The notes: a model not told the origin generated them from the sequence alone. Shown: positions 40,193 to 49,457, counted from the stretch's first letter. The stretch: 64,000 nucleotides of DNA from JANNNX01 sp031398745 (GCA_031398745.1 JANNNX010000065.1:5660-69659); one strand, 5' to 3'. Made by a program: numbers and translations.

Positions 40193-41440
40193 ATGACGAC
40201 GGTGGCCGAGCCAGACGGCGGCGCACGCCAGGCCCGCCACCTCGCGGCCGTGGACAGCACGAGCGACGCCAGGGTGCCACCGGCCGCGGCGGGTTGCGAC
40301 GTCGAGATCGTCGTCCCGGTTCACAACGAGGAGGCGGACCTGTCCGACAGCGTGCGCCGGTTGCACGCCTACCTGGACGAGCGCTTTCCCTTCTCGTGGC
40401 GGATCACGGTGGTCGACAATGCCAGCACCGACGCCACCTGGGGCATCGCCTGCCGGCTGGTCGACGAGCTGGCCGGGGTGGGCGCCGTCCACCTCGAGCG
40501 CAAGGGCCGGGGACGGGCACTGCGGGCCGCGTGGTCGGCCAGCGATGCCGCCGTGGTGGCCTACATGGACGTCGACCTCTCGACCGATCTCGACGCCCTC
40601 CTGCCGCTGGTGTCGCCCCTGCTCTCGGGTCACTCCGAGGTGGCGATCGGCTCCCGGCTCGTCCCTGGGGCCCGGGTCCGCCGGGGTCCGAAGCGGGAGG
40701 TGCTCTCCCGGGGCTACAACCTCCTGCTCCGGTCGGTGTTCCGGGCCGGGTTCCGCGACGCGCAATGCGGCTTCAAGGCGCTGCGGACCGACGTCGCCCG
40801 CCAGCTCCTGCCGCTGGTCGAGAACGACAACTGGTTCTTCGACACCGAGCTCCTCCTGCTGACCCGCCGCCTGGGCCTGCGCGTCTTCGAGGTGCCCGTC
40901 GACTGGGTGGATGACCCCGACAGCCGGGTGAACATCCGGGCCACGGTCATGGAGGACCTGCGGGGCATGGCGCGCATGGCTCGGCGGTTCGTGACTGCCA
41001 GCGTGCCCTCGCCGGCCGACCGGCCCGACGACCTCGCCCGCCACGCGACCCGATTCGCTCTGGTCGGGGCGTTCTCGACGGTCGGCCACCTGGCGGGATT
41101 CGCGGCGTTGCGCCCGTCGTTGGGCCCGGTGGGCGCCAACCTGGTCGCACTCGGTGTCGCCACCGTCGCCAACACCGTCGCCCATCGGCGCTTCACCTTC
41201 GGGCTGGTGGGTCCCGAGGACCGCCTCCGCCAGTCGGCCGCCTCCTTCACCATCTTCCTGGCCACCGCCGCGCTGTCGAGCGCGGCCCTGGTGGCGGCGT
41301 CGGTTCTGGTCTCGGATTCGACGCTGGTCCTGGGCGCGGTGCTGGTCGGGGTCCAGGCGTCGGCCACCGCGGCTCGCTTCGCGGCCATGCGATCGTGGGT
41401 GTTCGCCAGCGGGCCAGACCGCGGAGGGGACCAGCGATGA
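40193..41440 (+). CDS. Bifunctional GT2 glycosyltransferase / GtrA membrane protein
   Basis: A 415-residue fusion. Residues 40-280 are a GT2 domain of the dolichol-phosphate-mannose-synthase type: VEIVVPVHNEEADL, VVDNASTDATWG, AYMDVDLSTDLDALLPL (metal-binding DVDLS) and IGSRLVPGARVRRGPKREV. Residues 295-405 are a GtrA-like four-helix membrane domain (RFALVGAFSTVGHLAGFAAL). Such fusions make a polyprenyl-linked sugar for a membrane GT39/GT83 enzyme. The next gene, overlapping by ATGA, is that kind of enzyme. GAGGGG precedes ATG 40193. Confidence 0.88.
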   Translation: MTTVAEPDGGARQARHLAAVDSTSDARVPPAAAGCDVEIVVPVHNEEADLSDSVRRLHAYLDERFPFSWRITVVDNASTDATWGIACRLVDELAGVGAVHLERKGRGRALRAAWSASDAAVVAYMDVDLSTDLDALLPLVSPLLSGHSEVAIGSRLVPGARVRRGPKREVLSRGYNLLLRSVFRAGFRDAQCGFKALRTDVARQLLPLVENDNWFFDTELLLLTRRLGLRVFEVPVDWVDDPDSRVNIRATVMEDLRGMARMARRFVTASVPSPADRPDDLARHATRFALVGAFSTVGHLAGFAALRPSLGPVGANLVALGVATVANTVAHRRFTFGLVGPEDRLRQSAASFTIFLATAALSSAALVAASVLVSDSTLVLGAVLVGVQASATAARFAAMRSWVFASGPDRGGDQR

Positions 41441-43761
41441 CGACGACCGAGCAGCCACCCACCCCGATCGAGTTCCCGCTCGACGACATCGTGTCGGGCT
41501 CGGCCGGCGGCGACGGCGCCAACGCACCGGCGGCCGAGGATCCGTCGGACGATCCCTGGGTCCAGCGCCACTGGTCCCGCCTGGCCCTGGTCGCGGTGGT
41601 GCTGGTGTCCTTCGGGGTGAACGCGTGGGCGCTGTCGAGTGCCGGGCTGGGCAACACCTTCTACGCCGCCGCCGTCCGGAGCATGACCACCAGCTGGTCG
41701 AACTTCTTCTACGGCGCCTTCGACCCGGGCGGCTACATCACCGTTGACAAGCCCCCCCTCGCCCTGTGGTGCATGGCACTGTCGGCCCGGGTGTTCGGGT
41801 ACTCGAGCTGGAGCATGCTCCTGCCCAGCGCACTGGCCGGGGCGGGCGCGGTTGCCGTCCTGTGGTCGACCGTTCGTCGGCAGTTCGGGCCGGTGGCCGC
41901 CACCGTGGCCGGGCTCGTCCTCGCCCTCAGCCCGATCAACGTCGCCATCAACCGGCTCAACCTGCCGGATTCGTTCCTCGTCCTGCTCATGGTGTCCGCG
42001 GCTTGGGCCGTGGTCCGCTCGTTCGAGTCCCCCCGCCCTTGGCGCTGGGTGGTGCTGGCCGGTGCCTTCGTGGGCATGGGCTTCAACACCAAGATGCTGG
42101 CCGCGTACCTGATCGGCCCGGCCCTGGCGGTCGCCGTCCTGGTCGGCGGCCGGGGTGGCTGGAAGTCGCAGCTGGCCCGTCCCGCGGTGCTGCTGGTGGC
42201 CACCCTGGCCTTCTCCTCGCCGTGGGTGATCGTCACCGACCACCTGGTCTCGGCTGACAGCCGCCCCTACATCGGCGGCTCCACCGACAACACCGTGACC
42301 GACCTCGTGCTCGGGTACAACGGCCTCGGGCGGGTCGACGGCGAGGGCCAGGGCGGCGGCGGCGGCTTCGGGGGCGGGCTCGGTGGGGCCGGCGGGGTCT
42401 TCGGCGGCGCGCCCGGTCTGACCCGACTGTTCAACGACGCCGTCGGTGGTCAGATCTCCTGGTTGCTCCCGGCGACCGGGGTCGCGGCGCTGGTCGCGCT
42501 CTGGGTCTACCGGAGCCAGCGCCACCGGCTGGCTCAGGTGTTGCTGTGGGGAGGCTGGCTGGCGGTGCACGCGGTCGTCTTCAGCTATTCCGAGGGCACG
42601 TTCCACAGCTACTACACGAGTGCCATGGCCCCGGCGATCGGTGCCCTGGTCGGCATCGGGGGCGTCGCCCTGACCCGAGCGGTGCTGCGCCAGCGGGCCT
42701 GGCTGCTGGCGGTGATGGCGGCGTTCGCGGCCACCGTCGCCGTCCAGTGGGAGCTGGCCGGCCGGGCCATCGGCTACTACGACTGGCTGCGCCCGATCAT
42801 GATCGGGACCCTGTTGGTGGCGGCCGTCGCGGTGGCGGTGGCGACCGTCGGGCGGCATCGGCAAGCCGCGTTCTCGGCCATGGCACTCGGACTGGCCGGG
42901 ATGCTCGTGATCCCGGCCGCCTGGGCCACCAGCCAGACCACCAACCCCCCGACCAACGCCACCCTGCCCCAAGCCGGGCCGGGGGGTGGGACGTCGGGAA
43001 CGACCTTCGGCTCCACCGCCTTCGAAGGTGACGACCAGGGCGAGCTCGCCCGCTGGCTCGAGTCCAGCACCGAGGACGACGCCCGGTGGCAGCTGGTGGT
43101 GACCAGTTCGCAGAACGGGTCGACGTTGGTGGCCGAGCACGGCATCTCGGTCCTGTCGATCGGCGGCTTCTTGGGCTCCGACGACACGACCACGGTGGCC
43201 GAGATGGGGGCTCGGGTGACCGAGGGCGAGGTTCAGTACTTCCTGGTCAGCGGCGGGTTCGGGGGTGGCGGTGGCTTCGGTGGCGGTGGATTCGGCGGCG
43301 GTGCGGGCGGGGGCCTGGGTGGGGGAGCCCCCACCGACAGCTCGACGACCACGCCGACGCCGATGGGCGGCGGCATGACCGGACAGCGGCCGACCATCAC
43401 CGACGGCAAGATCACCCTGCCGGACGGCACCACGGTCGACGTCGACGACTTCCAGATGCCCGACGGCATGGGCGGCGGCCAGCTCCCCGACGGTTTCACG
43501 GTCCCGGACGGGCTCGACGGCGGGACCGGCCAGGTCCCGAACGTCGACGGTGGGACCGGCCAGGTCCCGAACTTCGGCGGCGGCGGCGGTGGGTTCGGCG
43601 GCGGCCAGTCCTCGGCCGCCAACCAGGTCATGCAGGCGGTCCGGGAGGTCTGCACGGCCGTGACCACCGAGACCGATCCCACCGTGCCCAGCGGCTACAG
43701 CGGCCAGATCTACGACTGCGCGGGCCAGGGCGACGCCCTCACACGCTGGACGGCGTCCTAG
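41437..43761 (+). CDS. GT39-type (PMT/ArnT-like) membrane glycosyltransferase with Gly-rich insertions
   Basis: A 774-residue polytopic protein. The first external loop has FFYGAFDPGGYITVDKPPLALW, with the Asp-Lys-Pro-Pro element of PMT/ArnT enzymes. Many hydrophobic helices follow to about residue 495. A Gly-rich insert GQGGGGGFGGGLGGAGGVFG lies near residue 310. The external C-terminal domain carries a long FGGGGGFGGGGFGGG run, an Asp/Thr/Pro-rich segment and a 27-bp tandem repeat giving DGGTGQVPN twice. It should transfer sugar from the polyprenyl donor made by the upstream GT2-GtrA protein. The acceptor is unknown. Confidence 0.85.
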   Translation: MTTTEQPPTPIEFPLDDIVSGSAGGDGANAPAAEDPSDDPWVQRHWSRLALVAVVLVSFGVNAWALSSAGLGNTFYAAAVRSMTTSWSNFFYGAFDPGGYITVDKPPLALWCMALSARVFGYSSWSMLLPSALAGAGAVAVLWSTVRRQFGPVAATVAGLVLALSPINVAINRLNLPDSFLVLLMVSAAWAVVRSFESPRPWRWVVLAGAFVGMGFNTKMLAAYLIGPALAVAVLVGGRGGWKSQLARPAVLLVATLAFSSPWVIVTDHLVSADSRPYIGGSTDNTVTDLVLGYNGLGRVDGEGQGGGGGFGGGLGGAGGVFGGAPGLTRLFNDAVGGQISWLLPATGVAALVALWVYRSQRHRLAQVLLWGGWLAVHAVVFSYSEGTFHSYYTSAMAPAIGALVGIGGVALTRAVLRQRAWLLAVMAAFAATVAVQWELAGRAIGYYDWLRPIMIGTLLVAAVAVAVATVGRHRQAAFSAMALGLAGMLVIPAAWATSQTTNPPTNATLPQAGPGGGTSGTTFGSTAFEGDDQGELARWLESSTEDDARWQLVVTSSQNGSTLVAEHGISVLSIGGFLGSDDTTTVAEMGARVTEGEVQYFLVSGGFGGGGGFGGGGFGGGAGGGLGGGAPTDSSTTTPTPMGGGMTGQRPTITDGKITLPDGTTVDVDDFQMPDGMGGGQLPDGFTVPDGLDGGTGQVPNVDGGTGQVPNFGGGGGGFGGGQSSAANQVMQAVREVCTAVTTETDPTVPSGYSGQIYDCAGQGDALTRWTAS

Positions 43762-43819
43762 CGGCGCCACGGTCCGGCCGCCCAATGAAGGAACCCCTCA
43801 CCTTCTGGCGGCCGAGAGG

Positions 43820-43859
43820 GAGGTGCGGCGGGGACCTCGACCCGGTCCCCGCCCACCTC
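43820..43859 (+). terminator. Hairpin after the glycosyltransferase operon
   Basis: GAGGTG-CG-GCGGGGACC (43820-43836) pairs with GGTCCCCGC-C-CACCTC (43844-43859) with a small internal loop and a 7-nt apical loop. It starts 58 nt after the GT39 stop and ends just before the next promoter. No U-run, so a GC hairpin terminator is only probable. Confidence 0.4.
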
Positions 43860-43865
43860 TCGCCC

Positions 43866-43871
43866 TACCAT
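43866..43871 (+). promoter_or_regulatory. -10 element TACCAT (leaderless type)
   Basis: TACCAT with a 7-nt spacer to GTG 43879 and no ribosome site. Confidence 0.5.
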
Positions 43872-43878
43872 CCGCCCT

Positions 43879-44412
43879 GTGGTGGACGACGACGGCGACC
43901 CGGCCGAAGCGGTCGAGGTCGGCGAAGCGGTCGAGATCGGCGACGAGCTTCCGGCCGATCTCGACGTCACCGCCTTCGTCGGGCCGTACACCTTCCCCGA
44001 CAATGCCCGCCGGCGAGTCCAGGGGGCCCTGTACCTGGCCCTGGCCCTGGGTTGTGTGGTCATCCGGTGGGTGGCCGGGCCCGAGGCGGTGCTGGTCAAC
44101 GACGGCTACCTGGTCGTCGCCGCCGCCCTGACCGCCTGGGGCCTCTACTGCCTGGTCGCCGGCACCCGTCTGGCCTTCGACGAGACGGCCGCGCTGACGG
44201 CGGCCGTGCACCATGTGGGCTTCCCCGTCGGTCACGCGTCGGCCCAGCTGGGCTGGCGGGGGCTGCGCAGCCGCCCGACCTGGCGCATCCTGCTCTACTC
44301 GGCCGATCAGCCGCCGTCGAAGCGGGGCTTCCTGCTCATCGACGGGAGCGACGGCGAGGTGCTGGCCGATTTCGTCGAGGACAACCCCGAGGACTGGTCC
44401 ACCCTGACCTGA
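43879..44412 (+). CDS. Hypothetical two-helix membrane protein
   Basis: A 177-residue protein of unknown function. An acidic N-terminus (VDDDGDPAEAVEVGEAVEIGDELP) precedes FPDNARRRVQGALYLALALGCVVIRW and a second hydrophobic helix (DGYLVVAAALTAWGLYCLVAG). The soluble C-terminal domain begins HVGFPVGHASAQLGWRGLRSRPTWRILLYSADQPPSKRGF-like residues and ends DNPEDWSTLT. It has its own leaderless-type promoter and converges with the EF-G2 gene. No domain was recognised. Confidence 0.65.
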   Translation: MVDDDGDPAEAVEVGEAVEIGDELPADLDVTAFVGPYTFPDNARRRVQGALYLALALGCVVIRWVAGPEAVLVNDGYLVVAAALTAWGLYCLVAGTRLAFDETAALTAAVHHVGFPVGHASAQLGWRGLRSRPTWRILLYSADQPPSKRGFLLIDGSDGEVLADFVEDNPEDWSTLT

Positions 44413-44469
44413 GGTGGCGGTGTCCGGACGGTGTCGGGTCCCCGGCCGTCCACGACGGCGGCGCTCGGG

Positions 44470-46560
44470 TCAAGCCGACACGGGGGTGCCGACCCGGTCG
44501 GCGAGGTGGTCGGGCACGACGCCGTAGTGGTCGTGGTGTTCTTCGAAGCGGCCCCGTCCGCCGGTGAGCGACCGCAGGTCGACGGCGTAGCGCGCCAGCT
44601 CGACGGTCGGCACCAGAGCCGTGATCCGCTGGCGCCCCCGGCCCTCCGCCTCGGTTCCCTGCACCCGTCCCCGCCGGGCGTTGAGGTCGCCGAGGACATC
44701 ACCCTGGAGGGCACCGGGCACCACCACCTCCACCCGCGACACGGGCTCCAGCACGACCGATCGGGCCTGCTCGAATGCGGCTCGGAAGGCCATCGCTCCG
44801 GCCATCCGGAAGCTGCCCTCCGACGAGTCCACGGCATGGGCCCGGCCGTCGACGCAGCGGACGCGGACGTCCACCACCGGGTGGCCGTGGCGGCCACCGG
44901 TCGCCATCGCGTCGAGCACGCCCCGCTCGACGGCGGCAACGAACGAGCGGGGGATCGCGCCGCCCACCACCGCGTCGACCCACTCGAAGCCGCCGCCCCG
45001 TTCGAGCGGCTCGATCTCGACGACGGCCACCCCGAACTGTCCGTGGCCGCCCGTCTGCTTCTTGTAGCGACCCTCGCCCCGGGCCCCGGCGGTGATCGTC
45101 TCGCGGTAGGGGAGGTGCACGGCGTCGGTCTCCAACTCGACGCCGAACTTGCGGGCCAATCGTTCCAGCGACACCGCCAGGTGGGTCTCGCCCAGGCCGT
45201 GGAGGACCGTCTGGTGGGTGTCGTCGTCGCGGCTGACCCGAAGCGACGGGTCCTCCTCCACCAGGCGGTGCAGCGCGGTGACCAGCTTGTCGTCGTCGTG
45301 CTGGCTCCGGGGCCGCACGGCGATGGCGAGCGGGGCCGGTGGCGGCTCCGACCAGGGCACCACCACCGGCCGCCCTCGGGGGGCCAGCGTGTCGCCCGTG
45401 AGGGTGGCCGCCAGCTTGGCCACACCCCCGATGTCGCCGGCGGCCAGCTGGTCGACCGGGAGCTGCTGGTGGCCGCGGCGGGTGACCAGTTGGTGGAGGC
45501 GCTCCTCGGCGCCGGTCCGGGTGTTGACCAGGTGGCGGTCGGGCCGGATCGTGCCCGACAGCACCTTGAAGACCGAGATCCGCCCCACGTAGGGGTCGGC
45601 GATGGTGTCGAAGACCACGGCCAGCGCGTCGCCGTCGGGATCGCAGGCCACGTCGACGGTGGTGTCACCGGCCAGGACCGTCACCGGCCGATCGACCGGT
45701 GACGGTCCGACCTCGCACACCAGTGCCAGGAGCCGGTCGATGCCGACGGCGGTGGTGGCCGAGCCGCACACGACGGGGAACACCGTGGCCGACCGGACAC
45801 CGTCGGCGAGCACCGCCTCGAGCTCGTCGTAGCCGGGTGGATCCCCGTCGAGGTAGCGCTCGAGGAGGCCGTCGTCGGCCACGACGATGCCCTCCACCAG
45901 GGAGTCGTGGATCGCGTGCTCGCGGGCGTCGAGCTCGTCGGGGATGGCGCCCGCCCGCGCCCTTCCATCCCCCTCGTCGTAGAAGTAGGCGGTGTCGCTG
46001 AGCAGGTCGACGACGCCCCGGAAGCCCGACTCGCGGCCGATGGGCAGCTCGAGAGGCGCGACGCCGGCTCCGAAGGCTGAACGCAGCTGGTCCAGCGTGC
46101 GGTCGAAGTCGGCCCGCTCCCGGTCGAGCTTGTTGACGAACACCATGCGGGGAACGCCCCGGTCGGCGGCCGCCTCCCACAGGGCCTCGGTCTGGACCTC
46201 GACCCCCTCCACCGCGCTGAGCACGAAGACGGCCAGGTCGCACACGGCCAGAGCGGCGTGGGCCTCGGCCACGAAGTCGGCGTCGCCGGGGGTGTCGAGC
46301 AGGTGGATCCGGAACCGTGTCCCCGCGGTCGGACCCGCCTGCGGCGCGTGCTCGAAGGTGGCCACCGCCAGCGAGAGGGAGATCCGGCGACGCACCTCCT
46401 CGGGCTCGGTGTCGGTGACGGTGGTGCCGTCCTCCACCCGACCGGGGCGCCCGACGACGCCGGCCCGGTGGAGTAGGGCTTCGGCCAGGGTCGTCTTGCC
46501 GGCGCCCCCGTGGCCGACCAGGGCCACGGTGCGGACCCTGCTGGGCGGGATGACCTCCAT
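44470..46560 (-). CDS. Elongation factor G-like translational GTPase (EF-G2)
   Basis: A 696-residue GTPase with EF-G domain order. G1 is VALVGHGGAGKTTLAEALL, G3 LLDTPGDADFV and G4 VFVNKLDRERADF, followed by domains II-V ending RYAVDLRSLTGGRGRFEEHHDHY. The G1 loop has GGAGK where canonical EF-G has the D(A/H)GK form. Domain IV has YKKQTGGHGQFG. Such paralogues are common in actinobacteria and are not the main translocase. ATG 46560 (MEVIPPSRVR) was chosen as the first start next to the G domain, preceded by AGAGGGGGG. Confidence 0.9.
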   Translation of the reverse strand: MEVIPPSRVRTVALVGHGGAGKTTLAEALLHRAGVVGRPGRVEDGTTVTDTEPEEVRRRISLSLAVATFEHAPQAGPTAGTRFRIHLLDTPGDADFVAEAHAALAVCDLAVFVLSAVEGVEVQTEALWEAAADRGVPRMVFVNKLDRERADFDRTLDQLRSAFGAGVAPLELPIGRESGFRGVVDLLSDTAYFYDEGDGRARAGAIPDELDAREHAIHDSLVEGIVVADDGLLERYLDGDPPGYDELEAVLADGVRSATVFPVVCGSATTAVGIDRLLALVCEVGPSPVDRPVTVLAGDTTVDVACDPDGDALAVVFDTIADPYVGRISVFKVLSGTIRPDRHLVNTRTGAEERLHQLVTRRGHQQLPVDQLAAGDIGGVAKLAATLTGDTLAPRGRPVVVPWSEPPPAPLAIAVRPRSQHDDDKLVTALHRLVEEDPSLRVSRDDDTHQTVLHGLGETHLAVSLERLARKFGVELETDAVHLPYRETITAGARGEGRYKKQTGGHGQFGVAVVEIEPLERGGGFEWVDAVVGGAIPRSFVAAVERGVLDAMATGGRHGHPVVDVRVRCVDGRAHAVDSSEGSFRMAGAMAFRAAFEQARSVVLEPVSRVEVVVPGALQGDVLGDLNARRGRVQGTEAEGRGRQRITALVPTVELARYAVDLRSLTGGRGRFEEHHDHYGVVPDHLADRVGTPVSA

Positions 46561-46712
46561 GAGCCCCCCTCTCGCGCCGCCCCCCGGGGGCGCTCGGTCC
46601 TGCGAGCCTACCGATCCCGCTGGCTCCGGCTCCCGGGGGCCTCGGGGGCCGGCTGGTACCGTAAGGAGTTCGATCCCGCGCCCCCGAGGCGCCTTCTGCA
46701 CGAGGGTCTTCC

Positions 46713-47426
46713 ATGCTCGATGGACGCTGGCGCGGCGAGTTCGAGCGTCGCATCCGGCCCGTCGCCGCCAACCTCCGCGACGTGGGCCTCACCGCCGACG
46801 GCCTGACCGTCGTCGGTCTGGTCATGGCCGGTGCCACGGCCGTGGCCATCGGTGCCGGCGCGTTGCGGGCCGCCGTCCTCCTGCTCCTGCTGACCGCGCT
46901 GCCCGACGTCCTCGACGGGGCGGTGGCCAAGGCCTCGGGCACGGCGTCGCCTCGCGGGGCCTTCTTCGACTCGGTGATCGACCGGGTCGCCGACGCCCTG
47001 ATCCTCGGCGGCGTGGCCTGGTTCCTGGTCGGGTCGGCCAGTCCCTACGTGGTGCTCCTCCCCTTCGCGGTGCTGGCCACCACGATGCTCATCTCCTACG
47101 AGCGGGCCAAGGCCGAGTCGCTCGGCTTCCAGGCGCGGGGCGGGCTCATGGAGCGGGCCGAGCGGATGATCTTGCTCGGCCTCGGGCTGCTCTTCGACTC
47201 GCTGCTGGTGCCGGTCCTGTGGCTGCTCCTGGCGCTCACGCTGGTCACCGCCGTCCAGCGCTTCGCCCGGGTATGGCGGCAGGCCAGCCACCCGGTCACC
47301 TCGCCGTCGCCCGTCCTCGACCGCTGGCGCCAGCGTCGGCGCCTGACCCGCACGACGTCGGCTCGGGCCTGGCGGGTGGGGTCGCGGGCCCGGGCCGCCG
47401 AGCGTCGTCGCCCGCCTCGGGCGTGA
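46713..47426 (+). CDS. pgsA: CDP-alcohol phosphatidyltransferase, probably phosphatidylinositol-phosphate synthase
   Basis: A 237-residue membrane protein. The active-site motif is DVLDGAVAKASGTASPRG then AFFDSVIDR, corresponding to D..DG..A(K/R)......G...D...D; Lys stands where Arg is usual. Its position before a PatA-like acyltransferase and a PimA-like mannosyltransferase matches the mycobacterial phosphatidylinositol-mannoside operon, so inositol phosphate is the likely acceptor. The C-terminal 60 residues are very basic. A TACCGT hexamer (46657-46662) and a leader of roughly 45 nt with GAGGG precede ATG 46713. Confidence 0.85.
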   Translation: MLDGRWRGEFERRIRPVAANLRDVGLTADGLTVVGLVMAGATAVAIGAGALRAAVLLLLLTALPDVLDGAVAKASGTASPRGAFFDSVIDRVADALILGGVAWFLVGSASPYVVLLPFAVLATTMLISYERAKAESLGFQARGGLMERAERMILLGLGLLFDSLLVPVLWLLLALTLVTAVQRFARVWRQASHPVTSPSPVLDRWRQRRRLTRTTSARAWRVGSRARAAERRRPPRA

Positions 47427-47442
47427 GCGCCCGGGGCGCCAT

Positions 47443-48357
47443 CTGATCCGCATCCCCGACCGGCTGGTCGTCGCCGGGTACCGGGCGGGCGCGGTGGTCG
47501 CCGGGTCGATGCCCGCGCCCGCGGCCCGAGCCGCGGCCCACGTCGGCGGGCGGTGCGCGTCCGTCCTGCTCGGAGACCGGCGCCGCATGCTCCTGCGCCA
47601 CCAGCGCCGGGTGCGGGGCACGGCGCTGGGCGGGGTTTCCGAGGCTCGGGTGGTGGGCGAGGTGATCGACTCCTACGCCCGGCACTGGGTCGAGTCGTTC
47701 CGGCTCCAGTCGGGGGACGCCGAGGCGCTGCTGGCCGACACCGTGACCGAGGGACGGGATCATCTCGACGCCGCCGCCGACGCCGGGCGGGGGGTGGTGC
47801 TGGCGTTGCCCCACATGGGGAGCTGGGACGCGGCCGCAGTCTGGTACTCGGCCGCCACCGGACGCTCGGTCACCACCGTGGCCGAGCCGCTCGAGCCCCC
47901 GGCGCTCTTCGAGTGGTTCGTGGAGCAGCGCCGGCACCTGGGTATGGAGGTGTTGGCCCTGGGTCCGGCGGCCGGCCCGGTGCTGCTGCGGGCGCTGCGA
48001 GCGGGCCAGACGGTGGCGTTGGTGTGCGACCGCGACATCGAGGGCGACGGGGTGTCGGTCGAGTTCTTCGACGAGCGCACCACCCTGCCGGCCGGACCCG
48101 CGACCCTGGCTCTGCGCACCGGGGCCGTGCTGCTGCCCTGCGCCTACCTCTTCGACGGTCGCCGGGGCCACCGGGCGGTCGTCCTCCCCCCGCTCGACGT
48201 CAGGCGCTCCGGGGGCGGACTGCGGGCCGACGTGGCTCGGGTCACCCAGGATCTGGCCCGGGCGTTCGAGGGCCTGGTCCGTCGGGCTCCCGAGCAGTGG
48301 CACCTCCTCCAACCCAACTGGCCGAGCGACGCGATGGCGGCTCCGGCACCCTCGTGA
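47443..48357 (+). CDS. PatA-like phosphatidylinositol mannoside acyltransferase
   Basis: A LpxL/HtrB-type acyltransferase. VVLALPHMGSWDAAAVWY contains the HX4D-type motif, followed by TTVAEPLEPPALFEWF, ALVCDRDIEGDGVSVEFF and the ending PEQWHLLQPNWPSD. It would acylate the PimA product. The first ATG/GTG/TTG in frame is GTG 47494, but residues RLVVAGYRAGAVVAG before it align with the conserved N-terminal helix of PatA proteins. No standard start exists upstream, so CTG 47443 (then IRIPDRLVV) is proposed as start. If wrong, the gene begins at 47494. Confidence 0.8.
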   Translation: MIRIPDRLVVAGYRAGAVVAGSMPAPAARAAAHVGGRCASVLLGDRRRMLLRHQRRVRGTALGGVSEARVVGEVIDSYARHWVESFRLQSGDAEALLADTVTEGRDHLDAAADAGRGVVLALPHMGSWDAAAVWYSAATGRSVTTVAEPLEPPALFEWFVEQRRHLGMEVLALGPAAGPVLLRALRAGQTVALVCDRDIEGDGVSVEFFDERTTLPAGPATLALRTGAVLLPCAYLFDGRRGHRAVVLPPLDVRRSGGGLRADVARVTQDLARAFEGLVRRAPEQWHLLQPNWPSDAMAAPAPS

Positions 48358-48376
48358 CCGACGGGCGCGGCACCCC

Positions 48377-48382
48377 TACGCT
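48377..48382 (+). promoter_or_regulatory. -10 element TACGCT for pimA (leaderless type)
   Basis: TACGCT with a 7-nt spacer to GTG 48390, lying just after the patA stop and giving pimA a promoter of its own. Confidence 0.5.
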
Positions 48383-48389
48383 CCCGACG

Positions 48390-49457
48390 GTGCGGATCGG
48401 CATAGTGAGCCCCTACTCCCTGTCGATCCCCGGCGGCGTCCAGAGCCAGGTCCTCGGTCTGGCCCGGTCGCTGCGGTCGCTCGGTCACCACGTGCGGGTG
48501 CTGGGGCCCTGCGACGGCCCGCCGCCCGACGCCGGGGTGACGCCGTTGGGCAACTCGATTCCGTTTGCCACCAACGGTTCGGTGGCCCCGATCGCCCCCG
48601 ACATCGCCTGCGCCTTGCGCACCATGCGCGCCCTGCGAGATGAAGACTTCGACGTCGTCCACCTACACGAGCCGCTGGTCCCCGGCCCGTGCATGACCAC
48701 CGCGGTGGTGGCCACCACGCCACTGGTGGGCACCTTCCACGCCACCGGAGCAAGCACGCCCTACTGGCTCAGCCGGCGGCCGCTGCGCTGGCTGGCCGAC
48801 CACCTCGACGATCGGGTGGCGGTGTCGGTCGACGCCCAGCGCTACGCCATCGACCACGTCGGGGGCGAGTACCACGTGATCCCGAACGGGATCGAGGTCG
48901 AGCGCTTCGCCAAGGCGTCACCCGAGCCGTCGGACCACCCGACGATCTTCTTCATCGGTCGCCACGAGCCCCGCAAGGGCCTCGAACTGCTCCTCCACGC
49001 CTTCCGCCGGCTCCCCGCCGACATTCGCCTGTGGGTGGCCGGAATAGGTCCCGACACCGACCGGCTGCAGAGCGAGTTCGCCGGTGATGGCCGGATCTCC
49101 TGGCTCGGTCGCATCGACGAGGGGGAGAAGGCCCGACGCATCCGGGGTGCCGACGTGGTGTGTGCGCCGTCGACCGGCAGCGAGTCCTTCGGGGTCGTGC
49201 TGCTCGAGCCGATGGCCGCCGGCACCCCGGTGGTGGCGAGCGACCTGCCCGGGTATCGGCGGGTGGCTCGCGACGGCGTCGAGGCGCTGCTCGTGCCACC
49301 CGGCGATGTCGATGCCCTGGCGGCCGCGCTGGCCCGGGTGCTGGCCGACGGGGCCCTGGCCGAGACGCTCAGCATCGGCGGATCGGCCCGGGCCGACGAC
49401 TACTCGATGGACAAGGTGGCCTCCGCCTACCTCGACCGCTACCTGGCCCTCGGGTGA
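48390..49457 (+). CDS. PimA-like phosphatidylinositol mannosyltransferase (GT4)
   Basis: A 355-residue GT-B enzyme starting VRIGIVSPYSLSIPGGVQSQVLGLARSL, the GDP-mannose PimA opening. Further features are FDVVHLHEPLVPG, GTFHATGAS, VIPNGIEVERF, FFIGRHEPRKGLELLLHAF and the GT4 signature ESFGVVLLEPMAAGTPVVA (E-x7-E). It adds the first mannose to phosphatidylinositol at the inner face of the membrane. GTG 48390 is supported by the TACGCT element. It overlaps the next gene by GTGA. Confidence 0.9.
   Translation: MRIGIVSPYSLSIPGGVQSQVLGLARSLRSLGHHVRVLGPCDGPPPDAGVTPLGNSIPFATNGSVAPIAPDIACALRTMRALRDEDFDVVHLHEPLVPGPCMTTAVVATTPLVGTFHATGASTPYWLSRRPLRWLADHLDDRVAVSVDAQRYAIDHVGGEYHVIPNGIEVERFAKASPEPSDHPTIFFIGRHEPRKGLELLLHAFRRLPADIRLWVAGIGPDTDRLQSEFAGDGRISWLGRIDEGEKARRIRGADVVCAPSTGSESFGVVLLEPMAAGTPVVASDLPGYRRVARDGVEALLVPPGDVDALAAALARVLADGALAETLSIGGSARADDYSMDKVASAYLDRYLALG

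Noticed and set aside
43820..43859. Riboswitch-like leader for the 43879 gene
   Set aside because: The hairpin lies upstream of the -10 element of that gene, so it would not be part of its transcript.
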